In this document: in pieces, positions 35,225 through 43,807 of the stretch | Layout of the letters: each line of letters begins with the position of its first letter | Position numbering within the stretch: position 1 is the stretch's first letter | Assembly: GCA_002300355.1 (NCBI GenBank) | Contig: NSGV01000002.1 | Span: forward strand, 558,001 to 622,000 | Direction: 5' to 3' | DNA length: 64,000 nt | Origin: Streptomyces sp. TLI_235 | GTDB taxonomy: Bacteria; Actinomycetota; Actinomycetes; Streptomycetales; Streptomycetaceae | Program-made: the position numbers and the translations under genes | Notes under the pieces: model-generated | Told to the model about the DNA's origin: nothing | The model's input: only the letters and a program-made list of their open reading frames with translations | Databases searched by the model: none

Positions 35225-36672
35225 ACGGTGAGTGCGGCGGGCGTCTTCGCGAGCAGCAGGCGGTCGGGGGCGTCGACGACCTCGCCGTCGACGGCGGCGT
35301 GGGCGACGGCGCGCAGGTCGGTCAGTTCGAGCGCAGTCAGGCGGGCCTCGCGGTAGACCGGGGAACGGCCGAGGGTGCCGAGCAGGAAGGCGGCGACCAG
35401 CCGGGTGCGGGCGAAGGGGTGGCTGCCGTCGACCGCGCGGACGTCGAGCAGGCCGTCGTCGAGCCGGGCGCGCCGGGTCGGCGCGAAGCCGGGCGGGTCG
35501 TACACGCTGTTGCCGGCGAAGAGCAGCCAGAGTCTGCGGGGCACGCCGGCGACCGAGACCCGGACGGGTTCGGCGGCGGAGAGCACCTCGACGAGGGCGA
35601 GGGCCAGCGCGGGCCACTTGCCGATCCGCTTCTCGTGCTTCTCGCGGGTGCGGACGAGGTCGGGGTAGACGCCGATGCTGAAGGTGTTGAGGAAGGGCTG
35701 GTCGCTGCCGCCCGGGCCACGGACCTGTCCGAGATCGACGGCGACGGCGCTGCCGGACTCCACCGCGTCGGCGGTGTCGGCGAGTTCGGCGACGCCGAGG
35801 TCGAGGGCGAAGTGGTTGAGGGTGCCGCCGGGGAAGACGGCGAGCGGCAGGGCGGTGCGGCGGGCCACGGTGGCGGCGAGGTTGACGGAGCCGTCGCCAC
35901 CGCAGATGCCGAGCGCGCCGCCGGCGTCGGCGGCCCGGGCGGCGGCCCGCTCGACCAGGGCGGGCAGGTCGTCCTCGGGCCCGCGTTCGAGGATCTCCGC
36001 CTCGGGCAGCAGCCGGCGGAGTTCGGCGAGGGTGGCCTCGGGGCCGTCCGGCCCGGAGTCGGCGTTGACCAGGACGACCAGGCCGGCGCCGCGCGGCAGG
36101 GCGGGGGCGGTGATCCGCGGCGGGGCCGCCCCGGCCGGCTCCTCCGCGGCGCGCGGCCACCACCGGGTGGTGAGCAGGGCGGCGCCGGCGCCGAGCGCGG
36201 CCCCGGCGAGCACGTCGCCCGGGTAGTGCACGCCGACGTACACCCGGGAGGCCATCACGCCGAGGGCGAGCGGTGCCGCGCAGACGGCGAGGGCGGGCGA
36301 CTCCAGGGCCAGGCCGACGGTGAACGCGGCGGCGGAGGCGGAGTGCCCGGAGGGGAAGGAGGTGGTCACCGGCTGCACGGAGAGGCGCCGGGCGAGCGGG
36401 ACGTCGTCGAGCAGCGGGCGGGGCCGCCGGGTCGCGTACTTCGCCGGGACGTTCGCCAGCAGCGAGGCGAGCGCCAGCGATCCCGCGCCGCGCAGCGCGG
36501 CCCGCCGGGCGGTGCGGTCGCCGGTGGCGGCGAGCGCGGCGGCGACGCCGAACCAGAGCACCCCGTGGTTGGCCGCGGCGCTCAGCCGGGGCAGCACCGG
36601 GTGGGCGCCGCGCAGCCGGCTGACGGCGACGCGGGCGAAGAGTCGGCGGTCGAGACTGCGCAGGGCCCTCAT
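35203..36672 (-). CDS. PAP2 phosphatase / diacylglycerol-kinase-like fusion protein
   Basis: 489 residues. The N-terminal half is a membrane PAP2 phosphatase with all three motifs: K-x6-RP in KYATRRPRP, PSGHSA, and SRVYVGVHYPGD. The C-terminal half (from about 215) is a DAGK catalytic domain with ICGGDGSVN, VFPGGTLNHFAL and a late DGLLDV. The pair could interconvert phosphorylated and free forms of a lipid such as diacylglycerol or an isoprenoid carrier. The ATG at 36672 lies only 11 bases downstream (minus strand) of a large quasi-palindrome whose basal stem contains the only SD-like purine tract. Confidence 0.88.
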   Translation of the reverse strand: MRALRSLDRRLFARVAVSRLRGAHPVLPRLSAAANHGVLWFGVAAALAATGDRTARRAALRGAGSLALASLLANVPAKYATRRPRPLLDDVPLARRLSVQPVTTSFPSGHSASAAAFTVGLALESPALAVCAAPLALGVMASRVYVGVHYPGDVLAGAALGAGAALLTTRWWPRAAEEPAGAAPPRITAPALPRGAGLVVLVNADSGPDGPEATLAELRRLLPEAEILERGPEDDLPALVERAAARAADAGGALGICGGDGSVNLAATVARRTALPLAVFPGGTLNHFALDLGVAELADTADAVESGSAVAVDLGQVRGPGGSDQPFLNTFSIGVYPDLVRTREKHEKRIGKWPALALALVEVLSAAEPVRVSVAGVPRRLWLLFAGNSVYDPPGFAPTRRARLDDGLLDVRAVDGSHPFARTRLVAAFLLGTLGRSPVYREARLTALELTDLRAVAHAAVDGEVVDAPDRLLLAKTPAALTVYRPAGP

Positions 36673-36683
36673 GGAGCCAGCGT

Positions 36684-36848
36684 AGGCCCTCTCTTCCGGA
36701 TCTTGCCGGGCGCGCGACGCCGGACATCCCGCCTGGACGCACCGGCGAATCATCCAAGTACGGTCCAGTACAAGGACGATCCGCCGGCACGCCCAGCCGG
36801 GCGCCCAACGCCGCGCGCTGATCCGGCAAGATCCGAAAGAGCGGGCCT
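36684..36848 (-). repeat. 165-bp quasi-palindrome; putative structured 5' UTR or MITE
   Basis: Bases 36684-36761 pair with 36768-36848 around a 6-base loop. By hand alignment about 62 of 77 positions are Watson-Crick, with one unpaired base on one arm and four on the other. Of the 15 mismatches eleven are A opposite C on the plus strand, which become G-U pairs in RNA copied with the minus-strand sense; none is G opposite T. This points to an RNA hairpin made in the direction of the PAP2/lipid-kinase gene. No target-site duplication was found at the ends, but a palindromic insertion (MITE) remains possible. Confidence 0.75.
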
Positions 36849-36957
36849 CGGCCGAGCCGCCCCCGCAATGCCTTCGGTCGCGCGCGGGTCTTACGAGGTG
36901 CTGACGGTCCGCCACGGAACCCGGACCGGCGGCGGCCGCCGGGCTAGCGTCGGCCGT

Positions 36958-38013
36958 ATGGAGATTCTGCTGACCGGCGGCGCCGGCTTCATCGGGTCGG
37001 CCGTGGCGCGTCGGCTGGCGGCGGCCGGCCACGGGGTGCGGGTGCTGGACGCGCTGCTGCCCGCGGTGCACCCGCACGGCCGGGCGCCGGAGCTGCCCGA
37101 GGGCGTGCCGTTCGAACAGGCGGACGTACGGGACGCGGACGCGGTGGAACGGGCGCTGCGCGGGGTGGACGCGGTCTGCCACCAGGCGGCGATGGTCGGG
37201 CTGGGGCTCGACCTGGACGACGCGCCCGCGTACGTGGCCTGCAACGACCTGGGGACGGCGGTGCTGCTCGCCGCGATGGCCAGGACGGGTGTGCGGGACC
37301 TGGTGCTGGCCGGCTCGATGGTGGTGTATGGGGAGGGCCGGTACACCTGCGACGAGCACGGCGCGGTGGCGCCGGGGCCGCGCCGACCGGCCGACCTGGA
37401 CGCGGGCCGGTTCGAGCCGCCGTGCCCCCGCTGCGGGGCCCCGCTGACGGCGGGTCGGGTGGCGGAGGACGCCCGGCCGGACCCGCGCAACGTCTACGCG
37501 GCGAGCAAGCTCGCGCAGGAGCACCTGGCGTCCGCCTGGGCGCGGGCCTGCGGCGGCCGGGTGCTGACGCTGCGCTACCACAACGTGTACGGGCCGGGAA
37601 TGCCGCGGGACACCCCGTACGCGGGGGTGGCCGCACTGTTCCGGTCGGCGCTGGCCCGCGGCGAGGCGCCGCGGGTGTTCGAGGACGGCGGCCAGCGACG
37701 CGACTTCGTGCACGTCGCGGACGTGGCGGAGGCCAACGCGGTGGCGCTCGGCGCGGTCGCCGGCCGGCCGGCCGGGACGGCGCGCGCGTACAACGTGGGC
37801 AGCGGGCAGGTGCGGACGGTCGGCGCGATGGCCCGGGCGCTGTCGGAGGCCTGCGGCGGACCGGAACCGGTGGTGACCGGCGAGTACCGGCTGGGCGACG
37901 TCCGGCACATCACGGCGGACTCGGGGCGGCTGCGCGAGGAGCTCGGCTGGCAGGCGCGCACGGACTTCGCCGCCGGGATGCGCGAGTTCGCGGCGGCGCC
38001 GCTGCGGGGCTGA
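36958..38013 (+). CDS. NAD-dependent sugar-nucleotide epimerase/dehydratase with CxxC insert
   Basis: 351 residues. Extended SDR: TGGAGFIGSAVARRL, CHQAAMVGLG, catalytic Tyr/Lys in NVYAASKLAQEHL, YHNVYGPGMP, and RDFVHVADVAEAN. An insert around 150-170 carries PPCPRCGAPL, a CxxC knuckle seen in dTDP-L-rhamnose 4-epimerase-like enzymes; a second pair of Cys is not evident. The likely substrate is a nucleotide sugar for surface glycans. The ATG lies seven bases after TAGCGT (36945-36950) without a ribosome binding site, so it is probably leaderless. No clear operon partner downstream. Confidence 0.85.
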   Translation: MEILLTGGAGFIGSAVARRLAAAGHGVRVLDALLPAVHPHGRAPELPEGVPFEQADVRDADAVERALRGVDAVCHQAAMVGLGLDLDDAPAYVACNDLGTAVLLAAMARTGVRDLVLAGSMVVYGEGRYTCDEHGAVAPGPRRPADLDAGRFEPPCPRCGAPLTAGRVAEDARPDPRNVYAASKLAQEHLASAWARACGGRVLTLRYHNVYGPGMPRDTPYAGVAALFRSALARGEAPRVFEDGGQRRDFVHVADVAEANAVALGAVAGRPAGTARAYNVGSGQVRTVGAMARALSEACGGPEPVVTGEYRLGDVRHITADSGRLREELGWQARTDFAAGMREFAAAPLRG

Positions 38014-38128
38014 TCAGCCGGGCTGCCCGGTCGGGCTGGGCGGTCGGTTCCGGCTCTGATCCGAGTCGGACCAGTCGATCATCGGCTGAACTGCGCTTCC
38101 CCGCCCGCGCTGCGAGGGCCAGGGATGC

Positions 38129-39250
38129 CTATCGTGGCGCGGTGAAGAAATCCGCGATGTCGCCGGCGAGCACGTCCGGCACTTCGGCCGCCGCGAAGTG
38201 GCCCCCGTGGGGGAAGACCGTCCAGCGCCGCACCTGGTAGAGCCGCTCGTACCAGGAACGCGGTGGTTCTCCTTCGGGCACGAGCTCGTTGGCGAACACC
38301 GCAATCGCGGTCGGTACCCGTACCAGGTCGTCGGGCCCGAATGCCGTGCCGTGCCAGCGGTTGTCGTAGTAGTCGCGCATCGACGAGGTAATGGAGTTCG
38401 AAGCCCACCAGATGGTCAACATGGTGAGGAGCGCGTCACGCCCGAACGTGGCGTCGAGGTCGCCGCCGCTGTCCGACCACGAGCGCCACTTGTCCAGCAC
38501 CCAGGCGGCGAGGCCTGCGGGAGAGTCGTTCAGCCCGTATCCCAGCGTTTGCGGTCGGGTGGACTGCACGGCGCTGTACCCGCGCTCGGTCTCGTCCCAG
38601 CGAGCAACGTGGTCGACGTACGCAAGCTCCTCCGGCGACAGCGGCGGCGCACCCGGTCCGGTGTACGGTGACATCTCTGCCGTACTCAAGTGGATGCCGA
38701 TCATCCGGTCGGGCTGGGACAGCGCCATACGGGTGGCGATGCCGGCGCCGAAGTCGCCGCCGCAGGCGCCGTACCGCTCGTACCCGAGCCCTTGCATGAG
38801 CTGGTGCCACAGGCGGGCGACGAACTCCCGGTCGACGCCCACCCGGGGTGGGCGCTGCGAGAAGGCGTAGCCGGGCAGTGAGGGCACCACTAGGTCGAAC
38901 CGGTCGCCGAGGCGGTCGACCAGGCCGAGTAGTTCCACGAACGTGCTGGGCCAGCCGTGTGTCAGGACCAGCGGGATCCTGCCACCGGCCCCACGATGAT
39001 GCACGAAGTGAATGCGGACGCCGTCGACCTCGGCCATCCGGTGCTCGTAGCGGTTGAGTGCGCGTTCTTGTGCCCGCCAGTCGAATCCGTCAGCCCAGTA
39101 GGCCAGCAGGTCATGCAGGTACTCCCGGTCGACGCCCTGGCTCCAGGGCTCCCCAGGCGCCCCATCCGGCCAACGCGTACGTAGGATCCGATCGCGCAGA
39201 TCGTCCAGGACCGCATCGGGCACGACGATGCTGTAAGGCTCAACGTGCAT
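38129..39250 (-). CDS. epoxide hydrolase (alpha/beta hydrolase with EHN domain)
   Basis: 373 residues. An N-terminal EHN segment (DLRDRILRTRWPDG, WAQG-like loop) precedes an alpha/beta hydrolase domain: oxyanion HGWPST, nucleophile Asp in ACGGDFGAGIA, and catalytic His in HGGHFAAAEVP. It hydrolyses epoxides to diols, probably for detoxification. The ATG at 39250 starts at MHVEPYSIVV. Codon use is visibly less GC-rich at third positions than the neighbours, which suggests acquisition from elsewhere. It stands alone between the epimerase and a two-component system. Confidence 0.88.
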   Translation of the reverse strand: MHVEPYSIVVPDAVLDDLRDRILRTRWPDGAPGEPWSQGVDREYLHDLLAYWADGFDWRAQERALNRYEHRMAEVDGVRIHFVHHRGAGGRIPLVLTHGWPSTFVELLGLVDRLGDRFDLVVPSLPGYAFSQRPPRVGVDREFVARLWHQLMQGLGYERYGACGGDFGAGIATRMALSQPDRMIGIHLSTAEMSPYTGPGAPPLSPEELAYVDHVARWDETERGYSAVQSTRPQTLGYGLNDSPAGLAAWVLDKWRSWSDSGGDLDATFGRDALLTMLTIWWASNSITSSMRDYYDNRWHGTAFGPDDLVRVPTAIAVFANELVPEGEPPRSWYERLYQVRRWTVFPHGGHFAAAEVPDVLAGDIADFFTAPR

Positions 39251-39317
39251 CCACCGATGATAGGAAGCCACGAACTGAACCGCCCTCGCGGATGTTCGTG
39301 TCCTGACCGACCGGGCC

Positions 39318-39506
39318 GTGGTCGGCCCCGAGATCCCGAGCCGGGTCCGGGCCGACGTCACCTACCTGTGCGACAGCCAGGACGGCGAAAGGCCGTTGAA
39401 CGTCTCCGTCGAACAGGCCACACCTCCTCCGCCGGCCGATCCGACCACGCCGCCCGGCGATCCCACGCCCCCGCCCACCGAGCCGGGTTCGGCGCCCGTG
39501 CGGTGA
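39318..39506 (+). other. short orphan reading frame, possibly a gene remnant
   Basis: The 323-bp gap between the epoxide hydrolase start and the histidine kinase stop holds an open frame from a stop at 39276 to a stop at 39504-39506. It reads SRVRADVTYLCDSQDGE and then NVSVEQATPPPP with a Pro/Thr tail. It looks like the C-terminal end of a secreted protein whose beginning is gone, but no start signal or homologue is evident. Nothing else is visible in this gap. Confidence 0.35.
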
Positions 39507-39573
39507 GGCCGCGCCGGCCCCGGGACGCACCCTGCGCCCCGCGGCCGGCTCCGCCGCTCGGACAACGCACCGC

Positions 39574-40734
39574 TCAGGCCCGGGCGGCGGCCGCCGGCAG
39601 CGCGATCTCGAAGCAACAGCCCCCGGCGACATTGCGCACCGACGCCCGGCCCTCGTGCGCCTCCACGATGCCCCGGACGATCGCCAGGCCGAGGCCCGCC
39701 CCGGAGTCCCCCTGGTGCGGGCCAGCGCCGCCGCCGCCGCTCACCGCACGCGGGGTCCGCGCCGGGCCGCCGCGCCAGCCGGTCTCGAAGACCCGCGACA
39801 GGTCGGACTCGGGGATCCCGCCGCAGCCGTCCGTCACCGAGACCAGCACCTCGTCCTGCTCGCGCCGGGCCGCGACCGCCACCACCCCGTCCGCCGGAGT
39901 GCAGCGGATCGCGTTGACCAGCAGATTGCCGAGCACCCGGGTGATCTCGCGGCCGTCCACCTCGATCGGCTCGGCGGCCACCCGGCCGCCCTCCAGCCGC
40001 ACACCGCGCTCGCGGGCCAGCGGCGAGGCGCCCGCGATCGCGTCGCCGACCAGGTCGTAGACCGACACCCGGGACGGCGAGAGCGACAGCGCCCCGGCCT
40101 GGATCCGGGACAGCTCGAACAGGTCGTCCACCATGCCGTTGAGCCGGTCCACCTCGGTGCGCATCCGGGTCAGGTAGCGGGCCGGCTCCTCGGCGACGCC
40201 GTCCTCCAGCGCCTCCGCCATCGCCCGCAGGCCCGCCAGCGGGGTGCGCAGGTCGTGCGAGATCCAGGCGATCAGCTCCCGACGGGAGTGCTCCAGCGCC
40301 TGCTCGCGCCGCCGGGACTCCGCCAGCCGGGCACTGGTCGCCTCCAACTCCGCGCTGAGCTCGGCGAGTTCGCTGCCGAGCGGCTGCGCGGGGGCAGCGA
40401 ATCCGGTGTCGCTGCCGACCGTTCGGGCAGCCTCGGTCAACGCCCGGCTGCCGGCCACCACTTGGCGGCCCAGCAGGGCGGCCGTGACCAGCGAGACCAC
40501 GGCCGCCATCAGCGTCACCGTGACCACCACGCCGAGGTCGTGCTCGGAGAGGAACATCGCCTGCGCCACCGAGACGGTGCCCGCGGTCATCGCCACCACC
40601 GTCACCACGGCCACGCACAGCAGCGAGAGCGCCACCGACCGGCGGCGCAGCAGCCGCACCACGGGCCAGCCGAGCAGGCCGGCCGCGCCGGCGCCCAGCG
40701 CGGCGAAGGCGGCGATCAGCAACAGGTCGCTCAT
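39574..40734 (-). CDS. sensor histidine kinase
   Basis: 386 residues. Two transmembrane helices (about 5-28 and 35-98 region, with a short external loop) are followed by a HAMP-like linker and a coiled coil. The H-box is LIAWISHDLRTPLAGL; the N-box NLLVNAIRC has Cys-Thr where Asn is often followed by Lys, then TDGCGGIP (G1) and GAGLGLAIVRGIV (G2). A Gly-rich insert lies before G2. It lies six bases downstream of the response regulator gene on the same strand. The input signal is unknown. Confidence 0.9.
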   Translation of the reverse strand: MSDLLLIAAFAALGAGAAGLLGWPVVRLLRRRSVALSLLCVAVVTVVAMTAGTVSVAQAMFLSEHDLGVVVTVTLMAAVVSLVTAALLGRQVVAGSRALTEAARTVGSDTGFAAPAQPLGSELAELSAELEATSARLAESRRREQALEHSRRELIAWISHDLRTPLAGLRAMAEALEDGVAEEPARYLTRMRTEVDRLNGMVDDLFELSRIQAGALSLSPSRVSVYDLVGDAIAGASPLARERGVRLEGGRVAAEPIEVDGREITRVLGNLLVNAIRCTPADGVVAVAARREQDEVLVSVTDGCGGIPESDLSRVFETGWRGGPARTPRAVSGGGGAGPHQGDSGAGLGLAIVRGIVEAHEGRASVRNVAGGCCFEIALPAAAARA

Positions 40735-40740
40735 GGCGAT

Positions 40741-41469
40741 TCAGCTCCCCACCGGATCGAAGCGGTAGCCCACGCCCCAGACGGTGCTGATCAGGCGCGG
40801 CGCGGCCGGGTCGTCCTCGATCTTCTCGCGCAGGCGGCGGACGTGCACCGTCACCGTGGACAGGTCGCCGAACTCCCAGCCCCAGACCTGCTGCATCAGC
40901 TCCTCGCGCCCGAACGCCTGCCCCGGGTGCCGGAGGAAGAACGCCAGCAGGTCGAACTCGCGCAGGGTGAGCGCGAGTTCGGCGCCGCCGCGGCGGGCGC
41001 GGCGGGCCTGCGGGTCGAGTTCGAGGCCGCCGCTCACCAGCACCGCGGGCGCGGGCGCGGCCGGCGCCCCGGCGCGGCGCAGCACCGACTGCACGCGCAG
41101 CACCAGTTCGCGCGGGCTGAACGGCTTGGTCACGTAGTCGTCCGCGCCGAGTTCGAGGCCGAGGATGCGGTCCGACTCGTCGCCCTTCGCGGTGAGCATC
41201 ACCACCGGAAGCCGGGCGCCCCGCTCGGTGGCGCGCAGCCGCCGGCACACCTCCAGGCCGTCGATCCCGGGCAGCATCAGGTCGAGCACCACCAGGTCGG
41301 GGCCGCTCGCCGCGGCGGCCAGCGCCTGGTGGCCGTCGGCGGCCCGGTCGACCGTGTAGCCGGCGCGCTGCAGGTAGCCGGTGACGACCTCGGCCACCGT
41401 CGGATCGTCGTCGACCACCAGGATGCGGCCGGCGGTCGGGGGGCGGCTCGCGCCGTCGGACAGGTTCAC
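40741..41469 (-). CDS. OmpR-family response regulator
   Basis: 242 residues. The receiver domain (about 15-130: ILVVDDDPT, phospho-acceptor in LVVLDLMLPGIDG, VVMLTAKG, DDYVTKPFSPREL) is followed by a winged-helix DNA-binding domain (about 150-240: ALTLREFDLLAFFLRHPGQ, VTVHVRRLREKIE, TVWGVGYRF). The GTG at 41469 lies seven bases after TATCCT on the minus strand, so the mRNA is probably leaderless and GGAGGT overlaps the start. OmpR-type regulators bind direct repeats about 11 bp apart; four such sites occur in this window, two of them in the divergent region beside this gene. Confidence 0.92.
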   Translation of the reverse strand: MNLSDGASRPPTAGRILVVDDDPTVAEVVTGYLQRAGYTVDRAADGHQALAAAASGPDLVVLDLMLPGIDGLEVCRRLRATERGARLPVVMLTAKGDESDRILGLELGADDYVTKPFSPRELVLRVQSVLRRAGAPAAPAPAVLVSGGLELDPQARRARRGGAELALTLREFDLLAFFLRHPGQAFGREELMQQVWGWEFGDLSTVTVHVRRLREKIEDDPAAPRLISTVWGVGYRFDPVGS

Positions 41470-41518
41470 ACCTCCGAGGATAGGCAGTCCGCCGGGCCCG
41501 GCGGGCCTCGCGCGCGGT

Positions 41519-41596
41519 CCGTACGACTTCCGTAAGAAGCCCCGGGAAACCCCGAGAAGCCCTGTGCGGGCCCTTGCTCCGTACGACTTCCGTAAG
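41519..41596 (+). promoter_or_regulatory. two copies of direct-repeat operator CGTACG-N5-CGTAAG
   Basis: The 18-bp word CCGTACGACTTCCGTAAG occurs at 41519-41536 and again, identical, at 41579-41596, 60 bp apart. Within each, CGTACG and CGTAAG are an 11-bp-spaced direct repeat, the geometry of OmpR/PhoB-type binding. It lies between the response regulator and glycosyltransferase genes. Confidence 0.75.
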
Positions 41597-41643
41597 GCGC
41601 GGAAGCGGTCCGCGGGCCTCGGGGCACGGGTACGTTCACCGGC

Positions 41644-43035
41644 GTGACTCCTCCCTCCGCTGCTGTCGACGTGGTGCTGCCGTGCCTGGACGAGGCGGCC
41701 GCGCTGCCCTGGGTGCTGGGCCGGATGCCGGGCGGCTGGCGGGCCGTCGTGGTGGACAACGGCTCCACCGACGGCTCGGCCGAACTCGCCCGCGAACTCG
41801 GCGCCACCGTGGTGCACGAGCCGCGCCGCGGGTTCGGCGCCGCCTGCCACGCCGGGCTGCTCGCCGCCACCGCCGACACGGTCTGCTTCCTGGACTGCGA
41901 CGCCTCACTGGACCCGCGCCAACTGCCGCGCGTGGTCGGCCCGGTGCTCGACGGCACCGCCGACCTGGTGCTCGGCCGACGCCGCCCGGTCGAGCGCGGC
42001 GCCTGGCCGCTGCACGCCCGGCTCGCCAACGCCGAACTGGCCCGCCGGCTGCGCGCCCGCACCGGCGCCCACCTGCACGACCTCGGCCCGATGCGGGCCG
42101 CCCGGCGCGAGCGGCTGCTCGCCCTCGGCCTCGGCGACCGGCGCTCCGGCTACCCGCTGGAGATGGTCCTCTCCGGGGCCGCGGCGGGCCTGCGGATCGC
42201 CGAGGTGCCGGTGGACTACCGGCCGCGGGCCGGGCGGTCCAAGGTCACCGGGACGGTCCGCGGGGTGCGGCAGGCCGTGCGGGACATGCGCGCCGTGCTG
42301 GCCGCACCGCCGCCGACCCTGCTGGTCGTCGCCAAGGAGCCGGTCCCCGGCCGGGTGAAGACCAGGCTCACCCCGCCGTACACACCGGAGCAGGCCGCCG
42401 CCCTCGCCGAGGCCGCGCTCACCGACACACTGCGGACCCTGTCGGCCGTCCCGGCCGGGCGTCGGATCCTGGTGCTGGACGGCTCCCCCGGCCGGTGGCT
42501 CCCGCCCGGCTGGGAGGTGGTCCCGCAGCCGGCCGGCGGGCTGGACGTCCGGCTGGCGGCCGCCTTCGCCGCAGCATCCGCCGGCGCTTCCGCCGGAGGA
42601 ACTGCGGCGCCCGCGCTGCTGGTGGGCATGGACACCCCGCAGATCGCCGCCCGCACCCTGGCCGAACCGCTCTCCGCCGCCCGACGGCAGGGCGTCGACG
42701 CCTGGTACGGGCCCGCCGCGGACGGCGGCTTCTGGGCTCTCGGCCTGGCCCGGCCCACCCCGGAGACCGCCGCGCGACTGCTGGTCGGCCTGCCGATGTC
42801 CACCCCGCACACCGGCGCCGCCCTCGAGGAACGGCTCGCCCGGGCCGGTCTGGTCGTCGGCCGGCTGCCGGTACTGCGGGACGTGGACACCGCCGAGGAC
42901 GCCGCCCGGGTCGCCGCACTCGCCCCGGCGGGCCGGTTCGCCGCCCGCTGGCGGGAGCTCGGCGGTGCGGGAGCCGCAGCGGCCGGTACCACGGCAGGGG
43001 CCGCCGGTACGCAGGCCGAGGCGGCCGGCCGATGA
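41644..43035 (+). CDS. family 2 glycosyltransferase fused to DUF2064 transferase
   Basis: 463 residues. The first half (about 5-215) is a GT-A family 2 glycosyltransferase (VVLPCLDEAAALPWVL, VVDNGSTDGSAELA, FLDCDASLD, and SKVTGTVRG typical of dolichyl-phosphate-type GT2). The second half (about 220-445) is a DUF2064 nucleotidyltransferase-like domain (LLVVAKEPVPGRVKTRLTPP, GMDTPQI, ADGGFWALGL). It probably builds a sugar donor for envelope glycans. The GTG lies seven bases after TACGTT (41631-41636): leaderless. Two direct-repeat operators lie upstream. The stop overlaps the methyltransferase start (ATGA). Confidence 0.88.
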   Translation: MTPPSAAVDVVLPCLDEAAALPWVLGRMPGGWRAVVVDNGSTDGSAELARELGATVVHEPRRGFGAACHAGLLAATADTVCFLDCDASLDPRQLPRVVGPVLDGTADLVLGRRRPVERGAWPLHARLANAELARRLRARTGAHLHDLGPMRAARRERLLALGLGDRRSGYPLEMVLSGAAAGLRIAEVPVDYRPRAGRSKVTGTVRGVRQAVRDMRAVLAAPPPTLLVVAKEPVPGRVKTRLTPPYTPEQAAALAEAALTDTLRTLSAVPAGRRILVLDGSPGRWLPPGWEVVPQPAGGLDVRLAAAFAAASAGASAGGTAAPALLVGMDTPQIAARTLAEPLSAARRQGVDAWYGPAADGGFWALGLARPTPETAARLLVGLPMSTPHTGAALEERLARAGLVVGRLPVLRDVDTAEDAARVAALAPAGRFAARWRELGGAGAAAAGTTAGAAGTQAEAAGR

Positions 43036-43712
43036 CGGCTCCCGCCGCGGCACCCGCCGGCCCGGTGGCCCTGCCCTGGGTCGACGATCCCTTCGCCGAG
43101 GCGATCCGGGCCGAACGCGGACCGCTCTGGCTGCGCTGCGCGGACGGCCGCCGCATCGCGCTCGACGTGGAACGCTGGTGCGCGCCGGTCGCCGGTGCGG
43201 ACCACGGGCTGCTCCGGCGCTGCGTCCGGGCCGGGCAGCCGGTGCTGGACATCGGCTGCGGGCCCGGCCGGCTCGTCACCGAACTGCTCGCCCAGGGTCT
43301 GCCCGCGCTCGGCGTGGACGTGACCCGGGCCGCGGTCGCCCGCACCGCCGGCCTCGGCGGGGCCGCGCTCTGCCGCTCCGTCTTCGACCGCCTGCCCGGC
43401 GAGGGCCGCTGGGGCACCGCCCTCCTCGCCGACGGCAACCTCGGCATCGGTGGCGACCCCGACGCACTGCTCCGACGCGCCGCCGAACTCCTCGCCCCGG
43501 CGGGCCTGCTGCTCGTCGAGGTGGAGCCGGAGGAGGTCGACGAACGCCTGTTCGTCCGCGTCGAAGGCCCGGACGGCCGCACCGGCCCGGAGTTCACCTG
43601 GGCCCGCCTGGGCGCCCGCGCCACCGCCGCCCGCGCGGCCACCGCCGGCCTCCCCGAGGTCGAACGGTGGCACGCCGACGGGCGGGCCTTCCTCGCACTG
43701 CGGAAGAGATGA
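43032..43712 (+). CDS. SAM-dependent class I methyltransferase
   Basis: 226 residues. SAM-binding motif I is VLDIGCGPGRLVTEL, followed by ALGVDVTRAAV and a late LLLVEVEPEEVDE. The N-terminus contains DDPFAEAIRAERGPLWLRCADGRR. It is translationally coupled to the glycosyltransferase/DUF2064 gene, so a glycan or glycolipid substrate is likely but unproven. Confidence 0.85.
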   Translation: MTAPAAAPAGPVALPWVDDPFAEAIRAERGPLWLRCADGRRIALDVERWCAPVAGADHGLLRRCVRAGQPVLDIGCGPGRLVTELLAQGLPALGVDVTRAAVARTAGLGGAALCRSVFDRLPGEGRWGTALLADGNLGIGGDPDALLRRAAELLAPAGLLLVEVEPEEVDERLFVRVEGPDGRTGPEFTWARLGARATAARAATAGLPEVERWHADGRAFLALRKR

Positions 43713-43807
43713 CGGCCCGCTGGATCTGCTGCGCCGGGCACCGACGCAGCGGGCCCTGGCGGCTTCCGGGCGGCTTCCGCCGAAGCACGGACGTTCGGCC
43801 AATACAG

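Noticed and set aside
36677..36856. Target-site duplications flanking the quasi-palindrome
   Set aside because: The 8 bases left (CCAGCGTA) and right of the element do not match, so an insertion cannot be shown.
39251..39573. A complete small secreted protein gene
   Set aside because: There is no signal peptide or credible start before the Pro-rich tail; it is listed only as an orphan fragment.
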